DNA of 44,272 nucleotides, from assembly GCA_964455095.1 (NCBI GenBank), contig CAYVUV010000016.1, forward strand, positions 1-44,272. The letters are read 5' to 3'. Under the pieces are notes generated by a model, which was not told where the DNA came from, ran no database searches, and saw nothing but the letters and a program-made list of their open reading frames with translations. This document shows, piece by piece, positions 23,268 through 31,803 of this stretch (positions are counted from its first letter, which is position 1; the number at the start of each line of letters is the position of its first letter). Made by a program: the position numbers and the translations under genes. The stretch is from CAYVUV01 sp964455095. Lineage in GTDB: Bacteria > Desulfobacterota > Binatia > HRBIN30 > CADEER01.

Positions 23268-26200
23268 ATGCAGTCACGCGCCGTCCGTTTCGTCAGCATC
23301 GTGGGATTCGCCGTCGGCTGTTGGTTGGCGTGCGCGGCGACCGCGCGCGCGTTGCCGGCGCCGGGGCCGCTGCGCTTCATCGATCCGACGCCGGCGGAGA
23401 ACGCCCACATTGCGATCGGATCGGTCAACGTCGCGCTCGACGCGGCTTGCACCTTCGATCCCAACACGCTGGCCGTGACGCTCAATGGTTCGCCGGTGGC
23501 CGCCGCGGGCTTTCTGCCCTTCTCGGCGTGCGTCGACGGGCGCAAGACGTCGCAGACGGTGAACGTCGCCGTCAGCTTGCCGAACGGCACGATCTCCAGC
23601 GGGCCGACCAGTCTCACCGCGGGGCAGACGGGCAACTTCTCCGGCAGCGGCAGCGGCGACGCACTGGAGTGGAACTTCGACGGCGCCGCGCCGCCGACCA
23701 CCGGCTCGCCGGTCAGCGGCGTGTTCAACGCGGCAGGCACGTTCACCGTGCGCCTGCGCGCCACGCGCGCGCAGGGCCTCGCCGCGTCGGGGCTGTCGGG
23801 CGGCAACCTGGTCAGCGCGACGCGCAACTTCAAGGGATCGGATCCGACGCCTGACACCCGCGCGGTCGCGGTGGCGATGCCGGCGGATCTCGACTTCGCC
23901 AATTTCGAATCGTCGCACGTGCACCCGCTGGCGCTGTCGGCGGCGGGCGACGAGCTCTATGCGGTCAACACGCCGGAAGGGCGGCTGTCGATCTTCGATG
24001 TCGCGCTCGGCGGCGGGTTGACGTTCGCCGGCGACGTCCCCGTAGGTGTCGATCCGGTCAGCCTGGCGCAGCGGCCGGGGACCAACGAGGTCTGGGTCGT
24101 CAACCATCTCTCCGATTCGGTGAGCGTGGTCGACGTGGCCCTGCACCAGGTCGTGGCGACGATCGCGGTCGGCGACGAGCCCACCGACATCGCCTTCGCC
24201 AGCGGGCGCGCGTTCGTCTCGCTGGCGGGCAACGAGGACCGCGTCAAGGTCTACAACGCCGCGACGCGGGCGCAGATCGTCTCGCTCAACATCTTCGGCG
24301 ACGACCCGCGCGCCCTGGCGGTCAACGCGGCCGGGACCGAGGTCTACGCCGTGGTGCTCGAATCGGGCAATCAGACCACGGCGCTGTTTCACGAGCTGGT
24401 CACCAACGGCGGCGGCCCGCCGGCTCCCAATCCGCCGCGCGCGCCCGGGCTCGGGCCCGCACCGGCCGTTGGGCTGATCGTGAAGTTCAATCCCGCCAAC
24501 AACCGCTGGGAGGACGAGAGCGGCAAGAACTGGAGCAGCAAGGTCAACTTCACGCTGCCCGACAGCGATCTGTTCGTCATCGACGCCGACGCCGCGACGC
24601 CGTCGGTGACCGGAACCGTCAGCCGCGTCGGCACCATCCTCTATGACGTCGCGGCGCGCCCGGGCTCGAGCGAGCTGTGGGTGCCGAACACCGACGCGCG
24701 CAACCTGGTGCGCTTCGAGCCCAACCTGCGCGGCCACCTGGTGGCGACGCGGGTCGCCAAGGTCACGCTCCCGAGCACGGTGTCGCAGGTCGATCTCAAC
24801 CCGCACATCAACTACGCCACCACGCCCGGCTCGGCGACGGAGATCGACAACAGCATCTCGCAGCCCGGCGACGGCGTGTTCAACGCGGCCGGCACGGTCT
24901 ACTATCTGACGGCGTTCGGCTCGCGGAAGGTCGGCGTGCTGAACGGCGCCGGCGCCGTCACGGGCTTGATCGACGTCGGCGGCGGGCCCAGTGGCGTGGC
25001 GCTCAACGAGGCCGATGCCCGGCTCTACGTCATGAACCGTTTCGAGAACACGATCTCGATCGTCGACACCAACGCCAGCGCCCAGATCGGGCTGATCGGG
25101 GTCGCCGGCCCGGCGCAGTTCGATCCGAGCCCGGACGTGATCAAGACCGGCCGCAAGTTCCTCTACGACGCCCAGCTCACCTCCGGCCACGGCGATACGG
25201 CCTGCGCGACGTGTCACATCTTCGGCAACTTCGACAACATCGCCTGGGACCTCGGCGACCCGCAGGGCAGTTTCGTCGACTACGCCGACGCGCCGTGGGT
25301 GACGTTCGCGCCCATCGGCCCGTCGACCGACGGCTTCGATCCGATGAAGGGGCCGATGACGACGCAGTCGCTGCGCGGTCTGCTCGCCATGGAGCCGTTC
25401 CATTGGCGCGGTGACCGGCAGAACTTCCAGCACTTCAACGGCGCCTTCGCCGCGCTGATGGGACGCGAGGGCCTGTGCAGCGTGTCGGTGACCACTTGCG
25501 AACGCAACTCCGACTGCCCGAGCGGACAGTCGTGCCTCGGCCTGGCGGTTGGCGACATGCAGGCGTACACCGATTTCATCGAGACGGTGAAGTACCCGCC
25601 CAACCCGTTCCGCAACGCCGACAACACGATGCCGAACGCGATCACCGTGCCGAGCCAGAACGGCGGCGGACAGACGGCGACCGGCAACCCGAACAACGGC
25701 GCCAACGTCTACGTCAACCAACTGCTCGATGCCGGCGTGTTTTCCTGCAACACCTGCCATGCGCTGCCCACCGGGACGACCAACAACCTGTTCAACGGCA
25801 ACCTCGACGGCGAAAGCCAGGACTTGAAGATCCCGCACTTGCGCAACATGTACGAGAAGGTCGGCTTCGACGTCATCCGGCCCAACCTGCAGTCGGGCAA
25901 CGGCGCCAACATCGGCCTGGCGCAACAGAAGCGCGGCTATGGGTTCATTCACGACGGCAGTCTCAGTCTGACTGAGTTCCTCGCCGCCCCGGTCTTCAAC
26001 AGCAGCACGCAGCAGGAGCGCGATCTGTTTGCCTTCATGCTCGCCTTCGGCACCGAGACCGCGCCGGCGGTCGGGCGCCAGGTGACGGTCGACAGCACCA
26101 ACAAGAGCAATGCGGCGGTGATCGCGTCGATCAACACGCTGATCGCGCAGGCGGAAGCCGGCCGCTGCGACGTCGTGGTCAAGGGCGTCGTCGGCGGCGT

Positions 26201-26453
26201 GGCGAAGGGCTTCGTGTACGACACCGCCAGCAACCTGTTTGCGCCCGACAGCGTAGCCGAGGCCGCGCAGGCCGAGAGCGCCCTGCGCGCCGGCGTTGGG
26301 GGATCCGACGTCATCACCTACATCGGCGTGCCGTTCGGCGCCGGTGTGCGCCTGGGCATCGACCGCGATCGCGACACGTTCCTCGATCGCACCGAGGTGA
26401 CGCTCGGCTACGACCCGGCCGACCCGAACAGCAACGCGTGGGAGTTCCAGTAG
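23268..26453 (+). CDS. Exported beta-propeller (YVTN-type) protein with PKD-like and diheme cytochrome c peroxidase-like domains
   Basis: 1061 residues from the ATG at 23268, with GAGGGGGG upstream and a signal peptide (core FVSIVGFAVGCWLACAATARA). Residues ~110-165 look like a PKD domain (LEWNFDGAAPP to FNAAGTFTVRLRA). Residues ~210-620 contain propeller strands such as DELYAVNTPEGRLSIFDV, NEVWVVNHLSDSVSVVDV and ARLYVMNRFENTISIVDT. Two c-type heme sites follow, CATCH at 646-650 and CNTCH at 827-831. Between and after them come MTTQSLRGLLAMEPFHWRGD and LKIPHLRNMYEKVGF, which resemble MauG/CcpA diheme peroxidases. A small Cys-rich insert (CERNSDCPSGQSC) and a C-terminal Ca-binding-like DRDRDTFLDRTEVTLGYDP complete it. 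It is probably a periplasmic or surface redox protein; electron partner unknown. Its end overlaps the next gene by 16 bases. Confidence 0.85.
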   Translation: MQSRAVRFVSIVGFAVGCWLACAATARALPAPGPLRFIDPTPAENAHIAIGSVNVALDAACTFDPNTLAVTLNGSPVAAAGFLPFSACVDGRKTSQTVNVAVSLPNGTISSGPTSLTAGQTGNFSGSGSGDALEWNFDGAAPPTTGSPVSGVFNAAGTFTVRLRATRAQGLAASGLSGGNLVSATRNFKGSDPTPDTRAVAVAMPADLDFANFESSHVHPLALSAAGDELYAVNTPEGRLSIFDVALGGGLTFAGDVPVGVDPVSLAQRPGTNEVWVVNHLSDSVSVVDVALHQVVATIAVGDEPTDIAFASGRAFVSLAGNEDRVKVYNAATRAQIVSLNIFGDDPRALAVNAAGTEVYAVVLESGNQTTALFHELVTNGGGPPAPNPPRAPGLGPAPAVGLIVKFNPANNRWEDESGKNWSSKVNFTLPDSDLFVIDADAATPSVTGTVSRVGTILYDVAARPGSSELWVPNTDARNLVRFEPNLRGHLVATRVAKVTLPSTVSQVDLNPHINYATTPGSATEIDNSISQPGDGVFNAAGTVYYLTAFGSRKVGVLNGAGAVTGLIDVGGGPSGVALNEADARLYVMNRFENTISIVDTNASAQIGLIGVAGPAQFDPSPDVIKTGRKFLYDAQLTSGHGDTACATCHIFGNFDNIAWDLGDPQGSFVDYADAPWVTFAPIGPSTDGFDPMKGPMTTQSLRGLLAMEPFHWRGDRQNFQHFNGAFAALMGREGLCSVSVTTCERNSDCPSGQSCLGLAVGDMQAYTDFIETVKYPPNPFRNADNTMPNAITVPSQNGGGQTATGNPNNGANVYVNQLLDAGVFSCNTCHALPTGTTNNLFNGNLDGESQDLKIPHLRNMYEKVGFDVIRPNLQSGNGANIGLAQQKRGYGFIHDGSLSLTEFLAAPVFNSSTQQERDLFAFMLAFGTETAPAVGRQVTVDSTNKSNAAVIASINTLIAQAEAGRCDVVVKGVVGGVAKGFVYDTASNLFAPDSVAEAAQAESALRAGVGGSDVITYIGVPFGAGVRLGIDRDRDTFLDRTEVTLGYDPADPNSNAWEFQ

Positions 26454-27712
26454 CCAGTCGGCAACGCATACGGCCGGCGGTCGCCGCCGCCGCGCTGCTG
26501 CTGGTCGCGGCGGGCGGCGCGCTCTGGTGGTTCGCGCGCCGCGCGCCGATCGAGCAGGCGCGGCGATTTCTCACCGCGCCGATCGCGGTTGGCGAGAAGC
26601 CGAAAGCCGCACCGGTGGCGCCGGCGCCGGCGACTGACGTCGCCGGGCGCTTTGCCGAGGCGCAGGCGCAGTTCAAGGCCAAGCGCTACGCTGAAGCGGG
26701 CGAGTCGTTTGCCTTCGTCGTGGCGCAGGACCCGGCCGGGCCGCAGGCCGGGCCGGCGCAGTGGAACCTCACCCGCTGCCGGTTGCGCAGCGGCGACGGC
26801 GCCGGCGCGCTGGCCTCGCTCGACGACTTGATCGGCCACTACGCCGGGTTCCTCGGCGAACGGGCGCCGGCTTTGCGCGAAGGGCTCGAGCACATGCAGC
26901 AAAACGACCTGCCCGGCGCGCAGGCGGCGTTCGAACGCATGATCGAGGAGGAGCAGGACGCCGAGCTCATGCCGCTGGCGCACGCGATGATCGCGCGCAT
27001 CCACTGGGCGCACGGCGAGCCGATGGAGACGGTGCGCGCCTTCGCGCGCATGTTTGCCTCGGTGAAGGACGACGTCCCCGCCTACAGCGTGCTCGCCGGC
27101 CAGCTCGAGCGCTACGCCGGCGGCGACCGCGACGTGGCCAAGACCTTCGGCGAGCTGGCCAAGGACGGACCGGAGGGGTTCCGCGACATCTATCAGTACC
27201 TCGAAGCGCGCAGCCTGCTCGAGCAGGACCAATTCGCCGCCACGCACGACGCGCTCGACGAGCTGCGGCGGCGCTATCCGGACGGCGATTTCAGCCACAT
27301 CGTCGATCTCGAGCAGGCATGGAACCTGTTGCGCAACGGCCAGGCGGCCGAGGCCTTGGTGATCTTCCAGCGCCTGGAGCAGACGCCGGCGCCGGCCGAC
27401 AAGCGCGCCTTCGACGCCTTCTTCGACCTGCGCGCCGAGCTGCCGATGGGCATCGCGCGCTGTCACCTGGCGCTCAGCCAATGGGCGGAAGCCGTGGCGG
27501 CCTTCGAGCGGGCGGGGACCAGCGGTCCGAAGAGCATCTACGCGATGGAGAACCAGCTCGGCCTGGCGCGCGCCTACGAAGGGCTCGGCCAACTCGACCG
27601 CGCAGCCGCCGTACTGCGCAGCGCCGTCACCGATCATCCGGACGAGCCCCAACTCTGGGCCGTGCGCCAGCAACTGCAGCGCGTCGAAGACCGCCTGGCT
27701 GCGGTCCGCTGA
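26438..27712 (+). CDS. Membrane-anchored tetratricopeptide-repeat protein
   Basis: 424 residues from a GTG at 26438, inside the end of the cytochrome gene. One hydrophobic helix (VAAAALLLVAAGGALWWFA, ~14-32) is followed by a Pro/Ala linker and TPR-like helical pairs: AEAQAQFKAKRYAEAGESFAF, AQWNLTRCRLRSGDGAGALA, IARCHLALSQWAEAVAAFER, LGLARAYEGLGQLDRAAAVL. The N-terminal helix and Arg-rich start suggest a type II anchor with the repeats in the periplasm, though an uncleaved signal peptide reading is equivalent. The overlap with the diheme propeller gene suggests a shared transcript, perhaps scaffolding. No enzymatic motif seen. Confidence 0.75.
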   Translation: MGVPVASRQRIRPAVAAAALLLVAAGGALWWFARRAPIEQARRFLTAPIAVGEKPKAAPVAPAPATDVAGRFAEAQAQFKAKRYAEAGESFAFVVAQDPAGPQAGPAQWNLTRCRLRSGDGAGALASLDDLIGHYAGFLGERAPALREGLEHMQQNDLPGAQAAFERMIEEEQDAELMPLAHAMIARIHWAHGEPMETVRAFARMFASVKDDVPAYSVLAGQLERYAGGDRDVAKTFGELAKDGPEGFRDIYQYLEARSLLEQDQFAATHDALDELRRRYPDGDFSHIVDLEQAWNLLRNGQAAEALVIFQRLEQTPAPADKRAFDAFFDLRAELPMGIARCHLALSQWAEAVAAFERAGTSGPKSIYAMENQLGLARAYEGLGQLDRAAAVLRSAVTDHPDEPQLWAVRQQLQRVEDRLAAVR

Positions 27713-27788
27713 CATCCAGGCTTCTTCTTCCCCTTTTGGAGCCTGTCGATCTTCTCGAGCGCATCTACTCCGCACTTCTCGTGCCCTT

Positions 27789-27857
27789 GGGAGGGCGACG
27801 CTCCCGCGGAGCCTTCTGCCACATTGAGGCACGGCTCGGCAGGAGCCTCGCCCTCCC
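27789..27857. repeat. 69-bp GC-rich inverted repeat between converging genes
   Basis: The left arm contains GGGAGGGCGACGCTCC and GGAGCC; the right arm contains GGCTC, GGAGCC and CGCCCTCCC, so the ends pair with a few mismatches. It lies between the stops of the TPR gene (27712) and the TPR lipoprotein (27911). It could serve both strands as a transcription end. The rest of the gap shows nothing I recognise. Confidence 0.6.
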
Positions 27858-27910
27858 GTTCGGAGACAATCGACAGTCTCTTTGGGGGGGACCCGGAGTC
27901 CGGAGGGAAT

Positions 27911-28636
27911 CTACAGTTTTCCAGGCGGCTGCGGCTTCGCGCCGGCGCGGATTGCCGCGGCGCGCAGCTCGAGCGCTTCTGCTTCGCCGGTGCGATTGGT
28001 CTCTCTGAGCAGCGCCGCGTAGTTCTCCAGGGTTTGCGCCAGATCGATGTGGCTGGGGCCGAGTTGTTTCTCCTGCGCCGCCAGGGCGCGGCGGTAGAGG
28101 GGCTCGGCGTCGGTGTACTTGGCCTCGGCGGCGTAGAGCAGGGCGAGGTTGTTGAGGCTCTGCGCGTAGAGGCGCTGGTCGGCGCCGGTGTGGCGTTCGC
28201 GGATGGTGAGCGCGCGCTGCAGGAGCGGCTCGGCGTCGGCATAGCGGTCCTGCGCCGCGTACAGCGCGGCGAGGTTGTTGAGCGTCACGGCCACCTCGGG
28301 GTGCTCGGGCCCGAGCACGCGCTCGCGGATGGCGAGGGCCTCTTTGTAGAGGTTCTCGGCGGCGGCGTCCTGGCCCTGGGCGCGGCGCAGAATGGCCAGG
28401 TTGTAGAGCGCGGTGGCGCGGGCGGCGTCACCGCCCTCGGTGCGCTCGGCGAGGTGCTGCGCGGCCACGAGCTCGTGCTCGGCTTCGTCGTAGCGGCCGT
28501 CCTTGAACGCGGCTGCCGCCGTGGCCGTGTGCTGCTCCCAGGTCGGCGCCGCCGGCTTGGAGAGCGCCTTCGGTTTGGGCGTGTCGAACGAGCAGGCCGC
28601 CACACCGCACAGCGCCAGGGCGAGGACCCACCTCAC
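27911..28636 (-). CDS. TPR-repeat lipoprotein
   Basis: 241 residues from a GTG at 28636 whose last two bases are part of the patatin stop (GTGA overlap). Longer in-frame extensions run antisense-like through the patatin gene and are not real. The signal is MRWVLALALCGVAAC, with a lipobox-type cysteine. After it come kinesin-light-chain-type TPRs: ATALYNLAILRRAQGQDAA, VTLNNLAALYAAQDRYADAE, QSLNNLALLYAAEAKYTDAE, QTLENYAALLRETNRTGEAE. The repeats form a protein-binding solenoid, probably facing the periplasm from a membrane lipid anchor. Translational coupling to the patatin suggests that the two act together. The binding partner is unknown. Confidence 0.85.
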   Translation of the reverse strand: MRWVLALALCGVAACSFDTPKPKALSKPAAPTWEQHTATAAAAFKDGRYDEAEHELVAAQHLAERTEGGDAARATALYNLAILRRAQGQDAAAENLYKEALAIRERVLGPEHPEVAVTLNNLAALYAAQDRYADAEPLLQRALTIRERHTGADQRLYAQSLNNLALLYAAEAKYTDAEPLYRRALAAQEKQLGPSHIDLAQTLENYAALLRETNRTGEAEALELRAAAIRAGAKPQPPGKL

Positions 28637-29628
28637 GACTTGGCCTTTCGCCGCATGCGGCGACGCGGTTCGGCGTGCCGCGGTGGTTCGCGCTCGCCGT
28701 GGGCGAGGAGGCGTTCGAGGATGGGCAACGCGGGTCCGACGCAGGCGTAACCCTCGTCGATGACTTCTTCGGCGCGGTCGAAGTCGAGCAGGCGCACATG
28801 GCCGAGCCGCGGCACGAGCAGGACGTCGGGCGGATCGCCGGCCATGCGGCTGCGGGTGATGCGGTCCTGCATGATGTAGATCGCCCCGGCGAGCACCTCG
28901 AAGAAGCCGGGCATTTCCGGCTTGCGCGAGCGCCGTTGGCCGGAGAGAAAACTGGTCGTATTGCGGAAGTCGCTCTTCAGGCGCGCCGAGATCTTGTCGA
29001 ACAGCTCGGCAGGTGCGGTGCGGGCCGGGGCGTGCGCGATCCGACTCGCCGAGCGCGGCGGCGCGTTGCGGCTCATCAGGTCGCTGTTGAGGTTGACCGC
29101 GATGACGACATCGGCGCCGAGCGCGCGGCACACCGACACCGGCACCGGATTGACCAGGCCGCCGTCGACCAGCCACTGCTCGCCGGAGCGGAAGGGCGGA
29201 AAGATCCCCGGCAACGACGTCGAGGCGCGCACGGCGTCGAGCAGCGAGCCCTGCTGCAGCCAGATCTCGCGGCCGGTGGTGAAATCGGTGGCGACGGCGG
29301 CAAACGGTATCGGGAGATCCTCGATGCGCACGTCGGTCTGAATGGCGCGCAGCCCGTCGAAGATGCGCTCGCCGGCGATGAAGCCGCCGCGCACCCGCAT
29401 GACGTCCATCAGCCCGACGATGTCGAGCAAGCTGATGCCGCGCGCCCACGCCTCGACGGCGTCGAGTTGGCGGGTGACGAAGGCGCCGCCGACCAGCGAA
29501 CCGATCGACGTCCCGCACACGATGTCGGGCGCGATGCCGGCCTCCGCCAGCGCCCGCAGCACCCCGATGTGCGCCCAGCCGCGCGCCGAGCCGCTGCCCA
29601 GTGCCAGGCCGATGCGAGGTCGCGCCAC
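28633..29628 (-). CDS. Patatin-like phospholipase (RssA/NTE family)
   Basis: 331 residues, start taken at the GTG at 29628 (MARPRIGLALGSGSARGW). An upstream ATG at 29928 would add 100 residues, part of them read through an inverted repeat. Motifs: oxyanion loop GSGSARGWAHIGVL at 11-24, nucleophile motif GTSIG with Ser41, and dyad partner DGG with Asp155 (WLVDGGLVNPVPVS). This is a Ser-Asp dyad lipase fold that hydrolyses phospholipid or lysophospholipid acyl esters at the membrane. No signal peptide, so it is cytosolic or membrane-peripheral. It is the first gene of a two-gene minus-strand unit with the TPR lipoprotein. A 93-bp inverted repeat lies just upstream and may hold or modify the promoter. 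Confidence 0.88.
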   Translation of the reverse strand: MARPRIGLALGSGSARGWAHIGVLRALAEAGIAPDIVCGTSIGSLVGGAFVTRQLDAVEAWARGISLLDIVGLMDVMRVRGGFIAGERIFDGLRAIQTDVRIEDLPIPFAAVATDFTTGREIWLQQGSLLDAVRASTSLPGIFPPFRSGEQWLVDGGLVNPVPVSVCRALGADVVIAVNLNSDLMSRNAPPRSASRIAHAPARTAPAELFDKISARLKSDFRNTTSFLSGQRRSRKPEMPGFFEVLAGAIYIMQDRITRSRMAGDPPDVLLVPRLGHVRLLDFDRAEEVIDEGYACVGPALPILERLLAHGEREPPRHAEPRRRMRRKAKS

Positions 29629-29680
29629 GCCGGCATCTTGAACGGCGCGAAGCGCGCGCGCAACTCGTCTGGCCTCCGGT

Positions 29681-29773
29681 CCCCCTCCTTTCCAAGGAGG
29701 GGCCGGGGGAGGTGATTTTGATCGGTATGAGAGGAAACTACTCCCCCTGACCCCCTCCTTGGAAAGGAGGGGG
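29681..29773. repeat. 93-bp inverted repeat upstream of the patatin gene
   Basis: CCCCCTCCTTTCCAAGGAGG at the left and CCCCCTCCTTGGAAAGGAGG at the right are inverted copies, and the complementarity continues inward (CCGGGGGAGG against CTCCCCCTGA). Each arm is also a small palindrome. It sits between the divergent patatin gene and the YheU-family gene. The look is that of a non-autonomous dispersed element. Confidence 0.7.
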
Positions 29774-29833
29774 AAGAGCGGAGCGTCTGCGCATTGGAGC
29801 GACCGCGTGCTAGCCTGCGTGCGTTCTCGACCC

Positions 29834-30058
29834 ATGACCTCCACCCCGCCCGTCGAAGTGCCGTACACCTCCCTGAACCCGGAGACGTTGCGCGCCGTCG
29901 TCGAGGAGTACGTGACGCGCGCTGGCACCGATTACGGTTGGCGCGAGCGGACCTTGCCGGAGAAGGTCGCCGACGTCATGCGCCAGCTCGAGCGCGGCGA
30001 GGCCAAGATCGTCTTCGACGCGGAGCTCGGTTCGGTGAACATCCTCCCGGCGCGCTAA
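29834..30058 (+). CDS. YheU family protein (UPF0270)
   Basis: 74 residues from the ATG at 29834. The sequence VPYTSLNPETLRAVVEEYV, TRAGTDYGWRERTLPEKVAD, VMRQLERGEAKIVFD and SVNILPAR follows the YheU family along its whole length, which in Escherichia coli is about 72 residues (LSPETL, REGTDYG, KVADVKRQL, VNIMP). A small cytosolic protein whose molecular function is not established. It converges on the DUF1329 gene, with a strong hairpin in the 55-base gap. Confidence 0.9.
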   Translation: MTSTPPVEVPYTSLNPETLRAVVEEYVTRAGTDYGWRERTLPEKVADVMRQLERGEAKIVFDAELGSVNILPAR

Positions 30059-30070
30059 CGGAGGGTGGCG

Positions 30071-30108
30071 CAGGCGGCGCGCGCGTCGACTCGCGCGCGC
30101 GCCGCCTG
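30071..30108. terminator. Bidirectional hairpin between the YheU-family and DUF1329 genes
   Basis: CAGGCGGCGCGCGCG at 30071-30085 is perfectly complementary to CGCGCGCGCCGCCTG at 30094-30108, with an eight-base loop. It lies between two converging stop codons, so it is well placed to end both transcripts. There is no long T-tract on either side. Confidence 0.7.
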
Positions 30109-30113
30109 CTGTC

Positions 30114-31460
30114 TCACTTGCCGTAGCGCGAGAGGGAGTTCACGTCGAACGTGTTGGCGTCGAACTCGACGTGCGAGTCGAAGCCCGACTTGGGGTCGGA
30201 CTTGATGCCGGCGACGGTGGCCTGGTTGCGCTTGATGTTCTCGGCGCACTGGAAGGCCATGTTCGAGCCCTGGACGTAGTCGGTCTGGCCGTCGGGCCGC
30301 GTCACTTTCTGCGGGTTGAAGGCCATGACCTGGTAGGTGTTGAGCAGCTCGTCCTTCCAGTCGAACTTGCGCGCCCAGGAGCCCTGGAAGCTGTTCTTGT
30401 CGACGTACAGCTCCAGCCGGCCGTACAGGTAGTACTTGTCCTTCGGGCGGCCTTCGATCACCCAGTGCGCGCGCTTGGCCAGCGCCCCGCTGCGCGGCGC
30501 CCAGCCGGCGCCCTTCCAGTTCGGATCCATGTAGCCGATGAAGGCGATGTCCGGCCAGTTGACGCGCCAGCCCTTGTGCGGCAGCCAGAAGTGGTCCGAC
30601 TTCCCCTCCAGGCTCAGCGGGTCGACAATGCGCAGCTGGTCCTTCTCGCCGATCAGCTTCCAGGTGAAGTCCTCCGGCTTCCCGTCGAAGAAGGGGCCGT
30701 CGTCCTGGCTCATGTCGGAGCCGAGGAATCCGTCGGAGCGATTGGCCGGGCTGACGGCGCGGACGCGCCGCAGGGCCGGCACATAGGTCCAGGTGGAGTC
30801 GCGCTTGACCGGGTCGCGGTAGCGCCAGGTGAGCGACGCGGTGCCGTGCAGGTCGGCGGGCGATTTGACCACGGTCAGGAATTGCACGCTGTAGTTTTGC
30901 GGGTTCTCCAAGCGCGCCTTTTCGGGGACGCCGTCGTGGTACTTGAAGCTGACGTCGACGTCGGTGCGGCGCTCGAGCGCGTGCGAGTTGATCCAGTTGA
31001 GCTGCGACTCGTTGCGCGAGTCGCCGAAGTACCAGGTGCGGTAGAAGAAGTTCCACAGGACCTTGATGCCGGCCTTGGGGTCCTGCGGATCGATGGTCGG
31101 AAAGGGGAAGCCGATCAAGTAGCCGGGCTGTTTGCCGGTCGCCTTCTCGATGATGTGCCCCTCTTCGCCGACGTCGAAGCGGCCTTCGTTGGCCTTGCTG
31201 CCGGCGAGAAAATCCTCTGGCGTCGTGTACTTGTCGACCGGCCACTCGACGATGGGGTTGGCGTATTCACCCTTCTGATAGTGGGCAAGAATTTCCGGCG
31301 GCAACAGGTCTTTGGCCCGCTCCCACGTGGTCTGGTCGAGCATGTCGCCCGCCTTCAGCTCCTGCGCCGTGGCGACCGCGCCGCGGCCCAGCGCCAGCGG
31401 CCCGGCCGAAAACGCCACCGTCGCCGCCGCAATGAGAATCGTCGTCGTCCCTCTCAGCAT
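30114..31460 (-). CDS. DUF1329 domain-containing exported protein
   Basis: 448 residues with a signal peptide (hydrophobic core ILIAAATVAFSAG; likely cut near ATAQE, residue ~33). The mature protein matches DUF1329 (PF07044) in style: WVIEGRPKDKYYLYGRLELYVDK near the C-terminus, TWTYVPALRRVRAVSPANRS in the middle, and EDFLAGSKANEGRF early on. The domain has an outer-membrane-lipoprotein-carrier-like fold and often sits next to RND-type exporters, where it may carry hydrophobic cargo; no exporter is present in this window. A GGGGGGGAG ribosome site precedes the ATG. It is divergent from the carboxylase operon across a 343-base regulatory gap. Confidence 0.87.
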   Translation of the reverse strand: MLRGTTTILIAAATVAFSAGPLALGRGAVATAQELKAGDMLDQTTWERAKDLLPPEILAHYQKGEYANPIVEWPVDKYTTPEDFLAGSKANEGRFDVGEEGHIIEKATGKQPGYLIGFPFPTIDPQDPKAGIKVLWNFFYRTWYFGDSRNESQLNWINSHALERRTDVDVSFKYHDGVPEKARLENPQNYSVQFLTVVKSPADLHGTASLTWRYRDPVKRDSTWTYVPALRRVRAVSPANRSDGFLGSDMSQDDGPFFDGKPEDFTWKLIGEKDQLRIVDPLSLEGKSDHFWLPHKGWRVNWPDIAFIGYMDPNWKGAGWAPRSGALAKRAHWVIEGRPKDKYYLYGRLELYVDKNSFQGSWARKFDWKDELLNTYQVMAFNPQKVTRPDGQTDYVQGSNMAFQCAENIKRNQATVAGIKSDPKSGFDSHVEFDANTFDVNSLSRYGK

Positions 31461-31803
31461 GTTTCACTCCCCCCCGGCTCCGAGTGCACCGGCTGCGCCG
31501 CGTCGACGACAGCCGGTCTCCAATCTTGCCCAATTTGTGACAGGCGAATTGCCGTCCCGGACGCCCGGTGCGGCCACAGTCCTATACTGTACGGGCGCGG
31601 CTCCCCGCCAGGAAAAAGTGCGGATTTCAGGGCGGCGCGCCGGCGCGCGCCGGGACCGGTGTGCCGGTGGACGCATGGCGGGTCGGCCATCATTCCGGTC
31701 GCATGGGTTGGGAACCACGGCCGCGTATGGTACGGGCCAGAGATTGACGTGTTGTGCAGCGCCGGCTGACAGAGCCCCGACAAAGCCAGGAGAACCAGAG
31801 GTC
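31461..31803. other. 343-base divergent regulatory region
   Basis: It lies between the starts of the DUF1329 gene (minus) and the carboxyltransferase gene (plus). It holds a TATACT -10-like hexamer at 31583-31588 without a clear -35, a perfect palindrome GCGCGCCGGCGCGC at 31635-31648, and ACCGG/CCGGT at 31655-31668. The AGGAGA ribosome site of the carboxyltransferase is at 31788-31793. I see no gene in it. Confidence 0.5.

Noticed and set aside
23274..25952. An 892-codon minus-strand frame opposite the propeller-cytochrome gene
   Set aside because: Its composition is typical of antisense translation (Arg/Val/Asp/His-rich), while the plus strand shows signal peptide, hemes and blades.
29629..29928. 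100-residue N-terminal extension of the patatin
   Set aside because: It reads through the 93-bp inverted repeat and gives a Pro/Gly-rich piece without patatin similarity.
31312..31803. In-frame extension upstream of the carboxyltransferase
   Set aside because: It overlaps the start of the DUF1329 gene on the other strand and lacks any domain; the ATG at 31804 has a ribosome site.
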